A stretch of 64,000 bases of DNA from Triglochin maritima (Eukaryota > Streptophyta > Magnoliopsida > Alismatales > Juncaginaceae). The notes under the pieces are model-generated. The model worked only from the letters and a program-made list of their open reading frames with translations, had not been told where the DNA came from and searched no databases. Shown one piece after another: positions 45,842 through 57,443 of this stretch. The stretch spans positions 25,956,501 through 26,020,500 of the forward strand of contig OY821787.1 in the NCBI GenBank assembly GCA_963682175.1. Reading direction: 5' to 3'. The translations under genes were made by a program, and so were the position numbers. Every line of letters begins with the position of its first letter. Positions within the stretch are counted from its first letter, which is position 1.

Positions 45842-47333
45842 TGTTTAAACGTTTTATTAATTACCACAAATGCATGGCCACGATGAAGCGGTAGCAAGTA
45901 TGGGTCGATCCACGGGGAGGTGAGTAGCCTCTGGTTTGTCAGAAATCAAGTGGAAAAAAAGAGGAAAGAGATTTGGTTTTGCTAAGCTAAACTACACTAA
46001 ACTAGTAAGTAAGAAATGCGAAAGAAAGTAACGAAAGATTGGAAATCAAGAAGAGTGTGTGCACATATGAAGTGAAATTAGTGATGAATGATGCATGTAA
46101 GCATGTATGTGTGTGTGTCGTGTGTGTATTGTCATGCATACGAAATGTCTAGAGATGTGACAAAACCTATCAATCCATTCACACAATGTATCGGCAATTA
46201 CTACTTGATTATCATATGTTAAGGCTCGGCATGAGAAGTGCCTAAAGACATGGCAAAGCTCATCAAAACGCATGAACTCATGTGAAGAACAAAGCTAAGA
46301 ATGGGAGGTGTCTAAATCTTATGGCAAAACCCATCGAAACAAAGTTTCTTCAATCAAGCAAGCAACCGCAAAAACAAAAACTTAATCAACAGGAAATTTC
46401 AGTCAATAAACATGAGAAACTAAGCATGGGAAGTGTCTAAATCTTATTGCCCATAAAAATCCTCCAACATCTAGATCATTAAAATACCCCCGGTGAACAT
46501 ATAAACATGCAAGTTTACACAATCCAAAATATTCATCAAACATCCAAACTTCACAACATATCTCCACATCATCTCCACACCCAAAGGGGATGGAACTACT
46601 CACTAATCATTAAGAGAAAAAAAATGTAATTAAATTAAGCATGCAAGAATTGAAAGAATTGAAAGAGATAATATGAAACTAACTAAGAACATTATTTTAT
46701 TAACATGACTCACATGACAAGTAGCATTCTTCTCCACTAGAGTTTTGTTTCAAGGCTTTACTCCAAGTAGAGAGAATGCCACCAAGAAATGGGTGAATAC
46801 AAATGAGGGGGGAGAGTTCTATTTATAGTCATGAAAAAGGTAACCGGAGACAATCCCCCGGTATGGGACTAAACGCATACTATAATTGGACATATAACAA
46901 AATAATACACGACCCGACTCAACCATGAAACCTTCGGACCAATTTGGACCGCCAATTGGCGGTCCAGATAACTTTGATTGAGTTTGCATTTTCGTGGTTC
47001 GTTGCTGGATTTGATTTCTTGATGTTTGATGAACCTGATTTGGTTGTTAATGGTTGGGCCCGGATTTAATGCCAAAATACTCCTCATTAAGGTGTGGAGC
47101 TTCTTTATTTGCTCATTGATCCTTTTGGATTTACATCCGGGTCCTTCTCTCTTTCATCTCAGTCCATAAGTCTCGCAACTTAGTCTTTTTCCTTGCTTTT
47201 GAGTCCTTTTTGAATCTCTTCTTCGCAAACCTATTTATTACTGAAACTTAAACATAAACTCGTTACATAGCATTGCTTAGGCTAAAAATAAAGGATATAA
47301 GACACAAATATATGCATGATATGATGTCAATTA
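45842..47333 (-). repeat. 3' LTR of Gypsy-D
   Basis: A 1492-bp LTR, plus view TGTTTAAACGTTTTATTAATT to GATGTCAATTA. Its minus-strand start is TA rather than TG, a probable point change. It carries a TATA box (complement of 46818-46828), the U5 box at 45862-45906 and the palindrome GACCGCCAATTGGCGGTC at 46947-46964. Confidence 0.87.
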
Positions 47334-47351
47334 AATACCCCCGCACCTAAC
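47334..47351 (-). other. Gypsy-D polypurine tract
   Basis: Minus strand GTTAGGTGCGGGGGTATT directly before the 3' LTR. Confidence 0.75.
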
Positions 47352-48639
47352 CATTGCTAGTCCTGAGCAAAACAAATAAAGAGAAAAATGAAAAAAATGG
47401 AAAAAAACATACGTAAAACAGGGAAATCCTAACTCACTTTCATAGGAATCAATGTTTCACTTAGCACATGCAACAAGCCGTTAAACCTCCTTGTCGCCAA
47501 GGAGGAGGAGTGTTGTCTCCGAAGGGTTTTCAGCGGATATACCCACAAAATCTGAACGTACATGCATTATTCAACCTAGCAACACGACTTGATATGCTCA
47601 TTTTTATCGATCATTGGACGCGGTAATTCCACGGATCGACTCTATTAGTTAAGGACTTAAGTGACAGACATGGGCAACCTTAACATCCTCAAGTGATACA
47701 AAGTGTAAAGTTCATTAAGGTTCTTATTTGTCTTTCTTTTTTTCTCTTTTTTTCTTTTTGTTCATTCATTTTTTCTTCTTCTTTTTGGATCATTATGATT
47801 TACACTAGTTGGTGTTTGATTCTCCCAGGGTCGGGTTTCGTGCATCATTGCCTGTGAGGACTTACACTATCACGTACACTCTCCCCCAAATATCCACGTA
47901 GGGCAATCCCTACCACTCGTGTAACGGGAGTTCGGTCAATGCATCCCAAGTCTGATGACTCGAAAGCACCGGGCACAAAATCCCGTCGGACCTAATTTCC
48001 AAAGTGATAGGAGTCGTACGAGAAGAGAGATCACTTATTTATTTTTTATCTACATGAGAACCAAAACCCCTACACTTAAGGTCTCACAATAAGATTTTAA
48101 GGGTCCCTCACTACGACAAACTTCCTTATACTAACATACATGAATTATTTGACTCACTAGGTTCAGGGTGGACTTCTTTATTTATTTGAGTACTGAAACC
48201 CTATGATTACTCACCCCCCGAGGGAAAACCGGGGTACATCCTTACGACTATATAAGACCTAAAGCCGATATACTAGATATCCTAATGCATCATGTTCAAG
48301 ACAATTTTGGGAGCTTTCTTTTCACTTTGCCTCTCAACGGTTTTGAACATGCTAAACACACGGAAAATCCACAAAACATTTTCTTTCACAAACACATGAA
48401 GATTTTGAAATAAATGTGAAAATTTAAAACACTAGGCAAGCAAAAGAAGACAAGTCACCCAAGGATCATGGCAGACAAACATATCAATGTTAAATGCAAC
48501 ACACTGTCATAACCCTAACAGTACAAACAAAAGAAATGAAAGACAAAATGAAAAAGACTTGACTCCACATATATACAAACGTAAAGAACCCCCCCCCCCC
48601 ACACACACACACACACACTTACTTCATGCATTGTCCTCA
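47352..48639 (-). other. Gypsy-D non-coding 3' region with internal tract
   Basis: Collinear with 13743-15000 of Gypsy-B. The T/C-rich tract lies at 47725-47785 and the internal tract is expanded to a run of 12 C followed by (AC)9 at 48589-48618, next to CATGCATTGTCCTCAATG. Confidence 0.7.
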
Positions 48640-49047
48640 ATGAAAAGACAGGCAATGAGTTTTCGCTGGGCAAACAAACATTCTCAACGGGTTGCATTGG
48701 TGCTAGGGGTGTTTGTTGATTTTGCGGTGCTTTATCTAATTGGCGGATGAGGTTGAGATTTAAAGGTTGGTCTTGGGCTCCTATTGCCTACCAGAGTTGA
48801 ACACATGAAACTCGGCACTCATATTACCCAATGAGAGCTTCATGAGACCATTCCTACAATTAATTAAGGCGTTGGAGGTTGCCAGAAATGTATTTGAGAG
48901 TGGGTGTTCGCAATCGGATTGGTATCGAGGACAACAAAATCTACTTGAAATATAAGATCTCCAACTTTGATAAGCACATCCTCAATAATCCCCTTTGGGA
49001 TAAGAATACATCAATCCACCAATTGGAGGGTGATCTTTGTTGGTTTC
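48640..49047 (-). pseudogene. Gypsy-D protease C-terminal part
   Basis: The minus strand matches the protease of Gypsy-B from VLDTN through SFGNMSAEFHVFNSG to PMQPVENVCLPSENSLPVFS, with frameshifts. It breaks off at 49047 (GTTGGTTTC), before the DLG active site. Confidence 0.8.
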
Positions 49048-49609
49048 TGTAACGTCCCCGAAAATAGCAGAAAATTTAAACAATATAAAAGACCGTCAAC
49101 GGTCAACACCGGGCACGTCACGAGACAACAAGATGAAATATATATATATATATATATATATAGATCCACGTGGAAGTCAAAATACATATGAGTCAACTGT
49201 GATTACAATAGAATGAATACAACCAGTAATCACTACCTCAACAAAAGGTATAAAGAGAAGACAGGATCAGATCCCGGGGGCACCCTCCTCGGTCACCACC
49301 TCAACTCTAATGCTACTTGCTACCTGAAATGCAAACAATTGAAACATGCCTGAGTTCCCTGCGGGAACCCCATATGCCAAACCTCCTAAAATACAAAATG
49401 GAATTAAAGACAATGCAATGCACATGATCATCCACCTCGGGTCCACAATAATACCCCTCTCCGCCTTCGCGGTACTGAACCACTCCTGCCACCACAAGGG
49501 CAAGGGTTCAAGCCAGGTGAAGGCGGTGAACACAGAGCCACAACAAATTGTTGGGACTACGCGCACACGGGTCTACCGCTTCGAATGGTGTTGGTCCTAC
49601 GGACCGTGA
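49048..49609. mobile_element. LTR-like fragment starting TGTAACGTCCCC
   Basis: TGTAACGTCCCCGAAAATAGC at the Gypsy-D break is typical of an LTR end of another Gypsy lineage. It includes a (TA)n microsatellite (49138-49161). No second end or target duplication is seen; it may have entered together with the organelle block. Confidence 0.4.
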
Positions 49610-49847
49610 ACGGATTCGCCTCTGGCCTCTGGGCAGAAAGAATAGCCAGGTGATGAAGTCAAACAGCTCGTTGAAACAAGGTTGACCTGTCTATTAGCGG
49701 CACCGGTAAGGTCAACTGTTCTTCGTTCTCATGTCTCATGTTAACTCTTGCCAGTGCTGGAGTCAGGCTTGAGGTCGAGGACCGTCGGTCGAGTCTCGGC
49801 TAATGCCTACACTCGTTGCGCATCCGTGGCGCTTGCTCCCCGGCGAC

Positions 49848-49961
49848 ACTCCCGCAGGAAAATCCTTGTTAGGCCGTGTGGTCGATGCTTTGGGAGTACC
49901 CATTGATGGCAGAGGTTCTCTAAGCGATCACGAACGAAGATGGGTAGAAGTGAAAGTCATG
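49848..49961 (+). pseudogene. atp1: atp1 fragment (mitochondrial ATP synthase alpha subunit)
   Basis: Thirty-eight codons read [20 protein letters not shown] then [17 protein letters not shown], the segment of the alpha subunit just before the P-loop. It ends at a stop after VM, and there is no other atp1 sequence nearby. Normal atp1 has about 507 codons, so this is a small internal piece. Confidence 0.85.
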
Positions 49962-50429
49962 TGAGTCGCCATTTACCCAATGACAGAGAAGCCTCCTAAA
50001 GTAATGCACTCTCGTCGAAGCCGACCCGGATCCCCTCATTTGACAGCTTACTGAATTCATCGCACAGGAAGAGCCTATTCTGCAAGCATCCTCGATCTAT
50101 AGAGAAGACATTCCAAGCTCCCTGTAGAGTGAAGGCTCCCTTAGAGTGTGGGGTCCATACGACCAAATCCCTCTACCATCCATCCCATTGCATTCCATCG
50201 TCTCGTATTGTACTGTACCGTATGTATCAGAATCAAGGAGGAAGTAGGTGAAGTGGTTGGATTTTGCGAGCTGTTCCAACCACTGCTGGATGTGATTCCA
50301 AGAGCCGAACGAGAATGAATACCACACAGAAGAGTCAAGACCGGGCTCCCTAATGGAATGTTTAACCGATCCATTCTGCCACTAGACAGAATTTCTCAAT
50401 ATGAGAGAGCTATTCCAAGTACCATCGAT

Positions 50430-50651
50430 GATCTAATCATTAAATCGTCTAGTATTCGCCAATTGGTAAGGTAATAAGGAGTCACGATGGAGCATGAGAT
50501 TAAGATAGGTGTGGCCTTGGTTCTTAGATGAGAGCCAGGGAAACCCATACGCTTGAAGGAAATCCCAAGACACCGAATCATACGCTTTTCGCAGATCAAG
50601 CTTCAAACACATGCGTGGTGGCCCTTGCGCGAGATGCATACGATGGCACAA
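50430..50651 (-). pseudogene. LINE reverse transcriptase fragment
   Basis: The minus strand reads MHLAQGPPRMCLKLDLRKAY then DSVSWDFLQAYGFP, the first catalytic motif of plant LINE reverse transcriptases (KxDLxKAYDSVxWxFL). About 50 codons are recognisable. Such pieces are known in plant mitochondrial genomes. Confidence 0.75.
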
Positions 50652-51179
50652 AGATGGTCATCATCGATTTATTGAGTTGGAGAATTTCATATGGGACATG
50701 GAGGAAGATCTCGCGTGAGTGAAGAAGGGCAATGCCGCTTGTCAAGCTCTTTCGTCGAGTGCGCGATCATGATAGGACTCGAGAAGCTCTTGGCTAGGAA
50801 AGGTGTCTTTCAACTAGAATAGAATATTCACCTCAACTGATTGGCTGCAGGAAATTTCCCTTCAGAGACCTCGCGCATCACACTCGCCAGCATCTCTCGC
50901 TTCTCGGAAGAAGGCCACTATAAGCCTCCGAGTATTTCCGCTGGAACAGCAATGTACGTCAAACCGAAGGGTCATGTAGGTGAGATTTGGTGGGTGTGGC
51001 TCGATAAAGCCCGGGACGGTGGCGTTCTCATAGAGAAGTTAATGCGAAAATCTTGGGTGTTATCTTGTCTAGAGTATAGTTTTAGGTATTCTAAAGCATT
51101 AGTTGACTATTCGATTACCATTGATCAATTGTTAGAACCCTGGGCCTCCGATGGAGAATCCCCTTTCTCGTCTGCAGAA

Positions 51180-51393
51180 TTTTATTCCATTCATAAATCC
51201 ATTTTCTTCCCTATGAGTTCCAGTATCAATAAGAATTCTAGTTCTTATTGTTCATATGTTATGGTATGAATATACCATACCAATTCGTTATGTATGGATG
51301 AGGAGATTCCATTGATACGGATCCAATTCCAATAGACTTATTGAACGTTCTCATTGGCGTGCATCCAGCAGGAATTGAACCTACGAATTTGCC
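51180..51393 (-). pseudogene. Plastid trnI-CAU 3' half and trnI-ycf2 spacer
   Basis: On the minus strand, GGCAAATTCGTAGGTTCAAT followed by TCCTGCTGGATGC (51361-51393) is the T-arm and acceptor 3' side of plastid trnI-CAU. The next 180 bp (AACGTTCAATAAGTCTATTG, TATTCATACCATAACATATG) match my knowledge of the trnI-ycf2 spacer. It is plastid DNA, probably carried via the mitochondrion. The 5' half of the tRNA is missing. Confidence 0.8.
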
Positions 51394-51399
51394 GGCTTA

Positions 51400-51569
51400 G
51401 AACTAGAGCGAATCTTAGGAGCGAACAAGCAAGAAGAAGTGTAACGAGGAGCTTGCGCAACTGTGGAGTTAAACAGCTTCTCAACTGCGATGCGCTGAAA
51501 CTCTAGGGGAAACCTATCGGTAGCCGCGCTAAGATCAAAAGATCTCAGCACACGATGCTTTCTAAACAC
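51400..51569 (-). pseudogene. Mitovirus-like RNA polymerase fragment
   Basis: About 56 codons on the minus strand include SFDLSAATDRFPL, which resembles a conserved RNA-dependent RNA polymerase motif of mitoviruses (Mitoviridae, capsidless RNA replicons of fungal and plant mitochondria). Only this motif and a few flanking residues are recognisable; it is a short, non-functional relic. DNA copies of this kind are common in plant mitochondrial genomes, which fits the block. Identification rests on one motif. Confidence 0.6.
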
Positions 51570-51942
51570 ATAGCACTAGGAGCCGGAACGGGTAGACGAA
51601 CCCTCCTTTTCGGCTTGGGAATCGCGTACCGATCGCCTTCCAGTAGCTAAAATCCGGATTCCTCTTGATGTCGAAACACTCAAGCCGTCGATTCTGCTCG
51701 TGAGCGTAATGGTATAAGTCTGCCTGACTGTGAGACCGACTGTTCGCTTTGTCGAGACAATATCCGCTTGGCTTTTCGGAAGGTCACGCTATCTCCTCGG
51801 TGGGGTAATCCAGAATTCTCAAACTACGGAACCAACTGCTTATCGTTTAACAGGTACGTAGCCTCTTTCGAGGGGGTTGCCCTTGTCTGTGGTGAGAACC
51901 GGAATCAAACTGACAGGGAGGAATCTTCTTCATCTGTGTCAC

Positions 51943-52071
51943 AATGCGTTGGATCAATTTCTCTCTCGTCCAGAGCAGACGCATCTCAGACAAGATCCTC
52001 TTGGCACATGAACTGTGTCACAATTTACATCTGGATACATTAATAACCGGACTTCCTTACTCCTAACAGCA
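51943..52071 (+). pseudogene. LINE reverse transcriptase fragment, opposite strand
   Basis: The frame beginning MRWINFSLVQSRRISDKILL, followed by AHELCHNLHLDT, matches the LINE motif just before the KxDLxKAYD box (GRxIxDNILLAxEL). It precedes, in protein order, the fragment at 50430-50651, which is on the other strand. Confidence 0.7.
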
Positions 52072-52747
52072 TCAGAAATAAAACTTGAAACAAAGACCGC
52101 CATGAACAACGGAATCAAAGGTCCCGTGATAGCAACTTGGCAAGAGTTGTCCGAGGAGCTAAGGAGTTCTTGCCCACCAATACCGCGTGGGTGGCGCATG
52201 GAACTTGGATCACTTGCTGGATCGAAGCATAGGGCTCCGGACTGGGCTTTTCCTGTTACGCTATTTCCTCGAGAAGACTATTAGGGATCAATCCTCTTTT
52301 GCACAAAAAGCAAGCTCCGCGAGGCTGATCCATCTATCTCCTGGGCAACCCATCCATCAGAAATGAGACATGGAATTCCGGATTAGTATAAGGAAGTCGG
52401 TTTCCAATCTTCGTTTTTACTTTTTTTTTTGGAAGCATTATTGACAAAACTTGGGTTCTCTCTTACGGAGAGGGCCCTTAAGTTTTTCTCTCCCTCGGTC
52501 TCACTCATAACACTATCTGCTGACTCGATATCACTATCTACCTCGCTATCAATGTCATCTCTTATAATATCATATATGAGAAGAGAATCTGCAATCGTGA
52601 AAGACACAGATCGGAATGCTCAGTCTTCCTTCTTGGTGGAATCTCTGTCCGCTGTGGAATCTCGCGCATCTGTGATTTCCCGTCTTGGATAGGTCATCAC
52701 CAATTGGAAGAGACGGAGGCAGCGTCTTTTTTGCTTAAAATTGACCT

Positions 52748-52821
52748 AAAAGAGCTCCTTTTTAAAAATCACATAATATACGATAGCACATCGAAACACT
52801 AGGAATCTCTCTGGCTTTTTG
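52748..52821. repeat. 74-bp repeat, inverted relative to 57631-57704
   Basis: AAAAGAGCTCCTTTTTAAAA through CTCTGGCTTTTTG is the reverse complement of 57631-57704, essentially without change. Confidence 0.85.
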
Positions 52822-54943
52822 AGTGTGGGGTTGGTTGTCCATATTACAGGACATATCCACGGAGATGCGGAATTTGGCTCCAGCAATGTCTTCCAGGCTC
52901 AGTCACTCCTGGAAAGCAGGCAACAGGCTATACGTGGTCTCTTGAGCACATCGCTTCTACGGTCCACGGCTAAAGAAAGGAAGAATCGAGAGCAGATGCT
53001 CGGTTAGACTTCTTTCCCATCATTGAATGGGGTTCAGCGGTGTCAGCTATGAGATTAGGGTGCCTGAGAGTCGTAGAGTCCAACCAAGCTCTTGAGCTCG
53101 ATCCAAGCTTTTTAGCCGATTGACCGGTTAGAGTCCAATGAGAAGTAGACCAATGATAAGTAGTAAAATGAGATTAGGTAGATAGGTCAACGGATTCGAA
53201 CATTGGAGAATGATTAAATTGGCCAACGCCGGGGAGAACCGGTGCTGATCCGTCAGTCGCGTCGGGTCGGCAGCTCAGTTGAAACGCGTACCGGATCTGT
53301 GATTCGTCCTCCAAGACCACACCCACGTCATCAATGCGTCGTATGGTGTTGCATGCAGCCTCTTGCCTACAGTTGAAACAAGGCTAACAAGGTTATTACT
53401 TACAACATGTCTACGAACACCAATAGCATCAGCAATGCTTCCTTGCTGATCCCGGTGTAGCATTCAATACAAATCTTCTTTCCTCGGTCTCCCCCCACCC
53501 CTCCACTGTAGGAAATCGTCGCCGTAGTGTGATCATTCGCAAAAGCTTCAATGTACGTCCTCTCCAGTAATTAATTACCGGCAGGTGAGAAATGGAGTAA
53601 GTCAGTGACCGGAAAAAGACTCCCGACAGGTTGTTCTTTCATCCATCCGCAGCTAGCCAGCCTTTCCCCTGAAATCTCACTTATCAGAGTCCCTTGTGGA
53701 AAAATCGACCACAATTTTTTCTGAGAAATTGGCCGTGATATACCTGATCCATGCATAATATCATGAAAATGGATACAAATTTTTTACTGCTACTTACATT
53801 CGAAGTTACACCTGTTTTTGGTCGAGCAACCGCTACATTTCTTGAACGGCTCCAGCATACATAGCCCTCCTCCTTTCGAGTGGGCATCCTTCTCGCTGCA
53901 TTACACGCCTCAGGTGCTGTTTGAGAATCAGTCCCGGCAAGTGGAAAGTGAGCCCGCTTCGCCTAGCCCCCCCATAAATGCAATTCGGAAGCAGTTGGCA
54001 GTGATATTACAAGTGCAAGAAGTCGCGTAAGGTGCCCGGTCTTTCCAATGCTATATCTGATACCTCCCAACAAGCAAGGGACTTCTGCGAGTGAGTGCTT
54101 CGGCTAAAGTTCCCGAATTCCCTACGCTCGACGGAGAGTCAAGGGGCTTTTTTTCCGCTGTTCGCTTACTTTACTTTCGGAGGCCTGAATCTTTCACTCA
54201 CCCCAAAGTGAAAGCCTGTGACTATATCGTCCTGAAGACGGATGCGACGGGAAGAAGTGGCATTTAGAAGTGTTTCTGACTTCACATTTAGGTTTCGGCA
54301 TAACAAAGCTTGCACTGTCTTTTCGCACTTAGGCGCACAGCGTGCCGTTGGTAATGATCCTACTATGGTGCCGAACAACATCCAGGAACCCGGTATGCCA
54401 TGTCCATGCGTTGACGAACTTGAATAGATAGCCGAGGCTGTTAACCCATGTCCAAGTACGACCACGCCAAGTCCCCCTTCGCGCTCTACCCGTGATCGCG
54501 ACACCCGACTTGGTGCTAAGCGACGCAAGGCCGACCCCCTCTCTGTCATTGATGGCTGGAGGGATCCCCTTGGGATGGTTGGCCAGGGCCTCCTGGAAAT
54601 AAAAGCAGGAATCCCGCTGGATCTCCCGGATTTGGAGATCCCAGCTTTCTACGTCCAGCTTGGCCTGGCATTTCTCGACCGTGTCTCCGAGGGACAGTTG
54701 AACGAGCGACTCATGAATGCTGCCGGGTCGGACGAGCCAATAATTCGACGAAGGCCTTCGGTCCATTTTGTGAGCAAGATCCTCGGAGGCACAACCACAG
54801 AGAACGCAACTCGAGGCTAGCATCCATCCACGACGCTGTAGTTGGTCATGAGTACATAATCAGGATGTGCGTACACCGGCTAGCAAGCGCCACTCCATAG
54901 CTGTTAATGAGTTGCGCGTGTAGGCATTAGCCGATCGATTCCC

Positions 54944-55372
54944 TTGCTTCGCCCGCTTTCAGGTCATTTACCCGGAATGCTTTCCCTACTCCCCTCGCTT
55001 TACCATTCCCAGAACCACTCGTTCGTTCGCGGATTGACCGCTCACATCTTGTTGACCGTGGCAATGAGTTATGGAGTCCTTGGTTTGACCGACGAACTAC
55101 GTGGTAAAATCGAAGAGAGGAGAAAAAAGTTTACATTTCCTCACCACGTCAGAAAAAAACGCTGGAGAGATCGTTTCTTATTTTGTGCCGAAGCTCTTCC
55201 CGTTACTACTCCATATGAATTAACAAATATGGATTCAATCTCCTTCAGCACCGCCCTTGGCATGAGAAATGCAGAGGACCAATGGATACTACATGAAGTC
55301 AATACGCTCTTGACAAGACATATAATACGTAGACATCATCAAAGTCCTCGTTGTCCAATCTCTTTCTTTTGA
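54944..55372 (+). other. Unidentified 142-codon open frame in the mitochondrial block
   Basis: The frame includes RGLTAHILLTVAMSYGVLGL, then a basic stretch (GKIEERRKKFTFPHHVRKKR) and SFSTALGMRNAEDQWILHEV. It is long for this region and has ordinary composition, but I cannot place it in a family. Upstream near 54900-54950 is a mitochondrial-style spacer. It could be a mitochondrial ORF or a chance chimera. Confidence 0.3.
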
Positions 55373-55454
55373 AAAAAGTAAAAGAAATTTTTTGCGGCTT
55401 TTCGAACTTCTAGGGACAAGGCTCCAATTTCCCACTAGCAACCATCCGCAGACC

Positions 55455-55685
55455 GACTTTACCCTCCTGTTAGATCAGAGGCATCATCCTTCGGGACAAG
55501 AACAATTCCCGCCTCGCCGTAGCTCACTCATTGACCATAGATAAAGAATGAATGTACGTGTGGAACTTTCTCAGTCAAGGTCATAGTTCCTAGGGTTCTT
55601 TAAAGCCCTCTGTCTTTATCTTTATAAAATATTTATACTATATTGAATGAGAGAAGTAAATCAACCATGCTCCCTTTGAGGATTC
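55455..55685. repeat. 231-bp inverted repeat, arm 1
   Basis: Reverse complement of 56464-56694 with very few differences; a spacer of about 780 bp carries the nad5, atp9 and nad9 pieces. Confidence 0.88.
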
Positions 55686-55978
55686 TTCCCCTCTTCCAAG
55701 ACCGGCTTTCTCACTGCGAGAATGTCATTGAAGCTTATGGTGGGTGCTGTCCGCAAGGCGACGGAAGTTGCTACAAGAGTACTTGCGCCCTATAGCTTCA
55801 AGAGCTTGTGCCCGCCTTAGAGGTCTTTTCCTTGCTTGGTCCTTGGCCGTCTCTTGTCGGGAGTGGGCCCTGACTGATCTGCGTGTCCGGGTGGTACCTC
55901 TCTCTCGCGAAGCCAACTCATTCGTCTTCTTCGTCTTCGCATTCGCACAGGCTCCGACTCATAACGCACTCTTCGCAC

Positions 55979-56089
55979 AACAGATCCACTTTGAAGTTGA
56001 CTTATTCGCTCGGCCAATCGTCGGAATGTGTACGAGATACCATAAGGGCCCAATATCTCAATAGCACCCTTGTCTAAAGTTGAGAATGA
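55979..56089 (-). pseudogene. nad5: nad5 fragment (NADH dehydrogenase subunit 5)
   Basis: The minus strand reads [20 protein letters not shown] then [17 protein letters not shown], a well-conserved segment close to the C-terminus of plant mitochondrial nad5. It then runs into an unrelated arginine-rich frame. Only 37 codons of the roughly 670 are present. Confidence 0.82.
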
Positions 56090-56295
56090 GACTGAATATC
56101 CGAAACGCAGGAACGATCTGACTAGGGCACTCAGTCTGAGTGAGATGATTCCTTTTTTGCTCATTGGTAGGGTAGTTTCCCATAGTTATTCCATAGAGAA
56201 AAGGAGGAAAAAAAATGTCAATTGTTGCTTCCACGCGTTCGTCTGGGAAAAAGCAGGCTTTGATTCATCATATAAAGAATCAATTGAGGATACCG

Positions 56296-56380
56296 GCGCA
56301 GTGGTGCAGCTGTCGGCATTGGAAATGTCTTCAGCTCATTCCGTAGCAAAACAATTATTTGGTTATGCCATTTTGGGCTT
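56296..56380 (+). pseudogene. atp9: atp9 fragment (ATP synthase subunit c)
   Basis: The DNA GCTGTCGGCATTGGAAATGT, then CTTCAGCTCATTCCGTAGC and AAACAATTATTTGGTTATGC, corresponds to atp9 codons for the VGIGNV.S.IHSVA and [11 protein letters not shown] segments with an internal deletion. [11 protein letters not shown] is exact in the plus frame. Confidence 0.75.
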
Positions 56381-56391
56381 GTATATCAATA

Positions 56392-56463
56392 GATTATGGT
56401 TTCGAGGGTCATCCATTACGGAAAGACTTTCCTCTGAGTGGATATGTAGAAGTACGCTATGAT
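56392..56463 (+). pseudogene. nad9: nad9 fragment (NADH dehydrogenase subunit 9)
   Basis: The plus strand encodes [24 protein letters not shown], the conserved 49-kDa-neighbour subunit motif of nad9. It ends where inverted repeat arm 2 begins. It directly follows the atp9 piece, in a different frame. Confidence 0.85.
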
Positions 56464-56694
56464 GAATTCTCAAAGGGAGCATGGTTGATTTACTTCTCCC
56501 ATTCAATATAGTATAAATATTTTATAAAGATAAAGACAGAGGGCTCTAAAGAACCCTAGGAACTATGACCTTGACTGAGAAAGTTCCACACGTACATTCA
56601 TTCTTTATCTATGGTCAATGAGTGAGCTACGGCGAGGCGGGAATTGTTCTTGTCCCGAAGGATGATGCCTCTGATCTAACTGGAGGGTAAAGTC
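56464..56694. repeat. 231-bp inverted repeat, arm 2
   Basis: Partner of 55455-55685. Confidence 0.88.
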
Positions 56695-57443
56695 CCATCA
56701 AAAGGCAGATCGCAAGTAAAAGCTCAATCCCAACTCTCTTATCTGTTGCAGAACCTGCCCTAGAGCTATTGCCAGATTTCATCTCAAATCGAGCCGCAGT
56801 TCTTCGGACGGTAACGAAGTGAGTGTTGCTTTGCTGCTCCGGTTACGAAGCGAGTGAGTTAGCTCAAGCCTGGCTTGCTTCGGCTAATGCCTACACTCGT
56901 TGCGCAGGAGTGGCGCTTGCTCCAATTCTGAGATAGCAAGCACTAGCTCCCGGTGCGACTTCATAAAAAGAAGTTGGTATACCACCCTCCAGGGAAACTT
57001 GTTGGGCATTAATCTCCCGTCTTGCGCTTAGGACAATGACTTACTAATCGTTAGCCATCTTCGTCTACCCATGCCCCCACTCGACTTATACAACGAAGTT
57101 GGCTCTACTTGATTTGCATCGACTAAGTGGCCTCTCAATTCCATAGGAAATCTCAATTGCACGGCTCATCTTTGAGAGCTACATTTTCTGCTGCTGCCCC
57201 GGGTGAGTGAAAGCCTAAGATTGAGACCCTCGCCCGATAATAAAATACTTGACTTGTTTGCCCAGCTAATGAGTGAAAGATAACAGACTTGCTTTCCTGG
57301 ACGGATCTTAGACTGACGCGGTTACCTGGCTCATTCGTCTCAACCTTCCTCTACTAGTTATGGAGGAAAGTCGGCAAAGAAATTCTTCTAGGTCGATTAC
57401 GGATTCAAGCTATAGCAAACACGACTGATAGTCGATCCGAGCC

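Noticed and set aside
50841..51269. 142-codon frame at the edge of the plastid piece
   Set aside because: It runs from unknown sequence into plastid spacer, so it is a chance fusion; no domain is recognised.
54329..54823. 164-codon minus-strand frame with CVLCGCASEDLAHKM
   Set aside because: The C-x2-C start hints at a LINE C-terminal zinc motif, but the rest does not match and other frames overlap it equally well.
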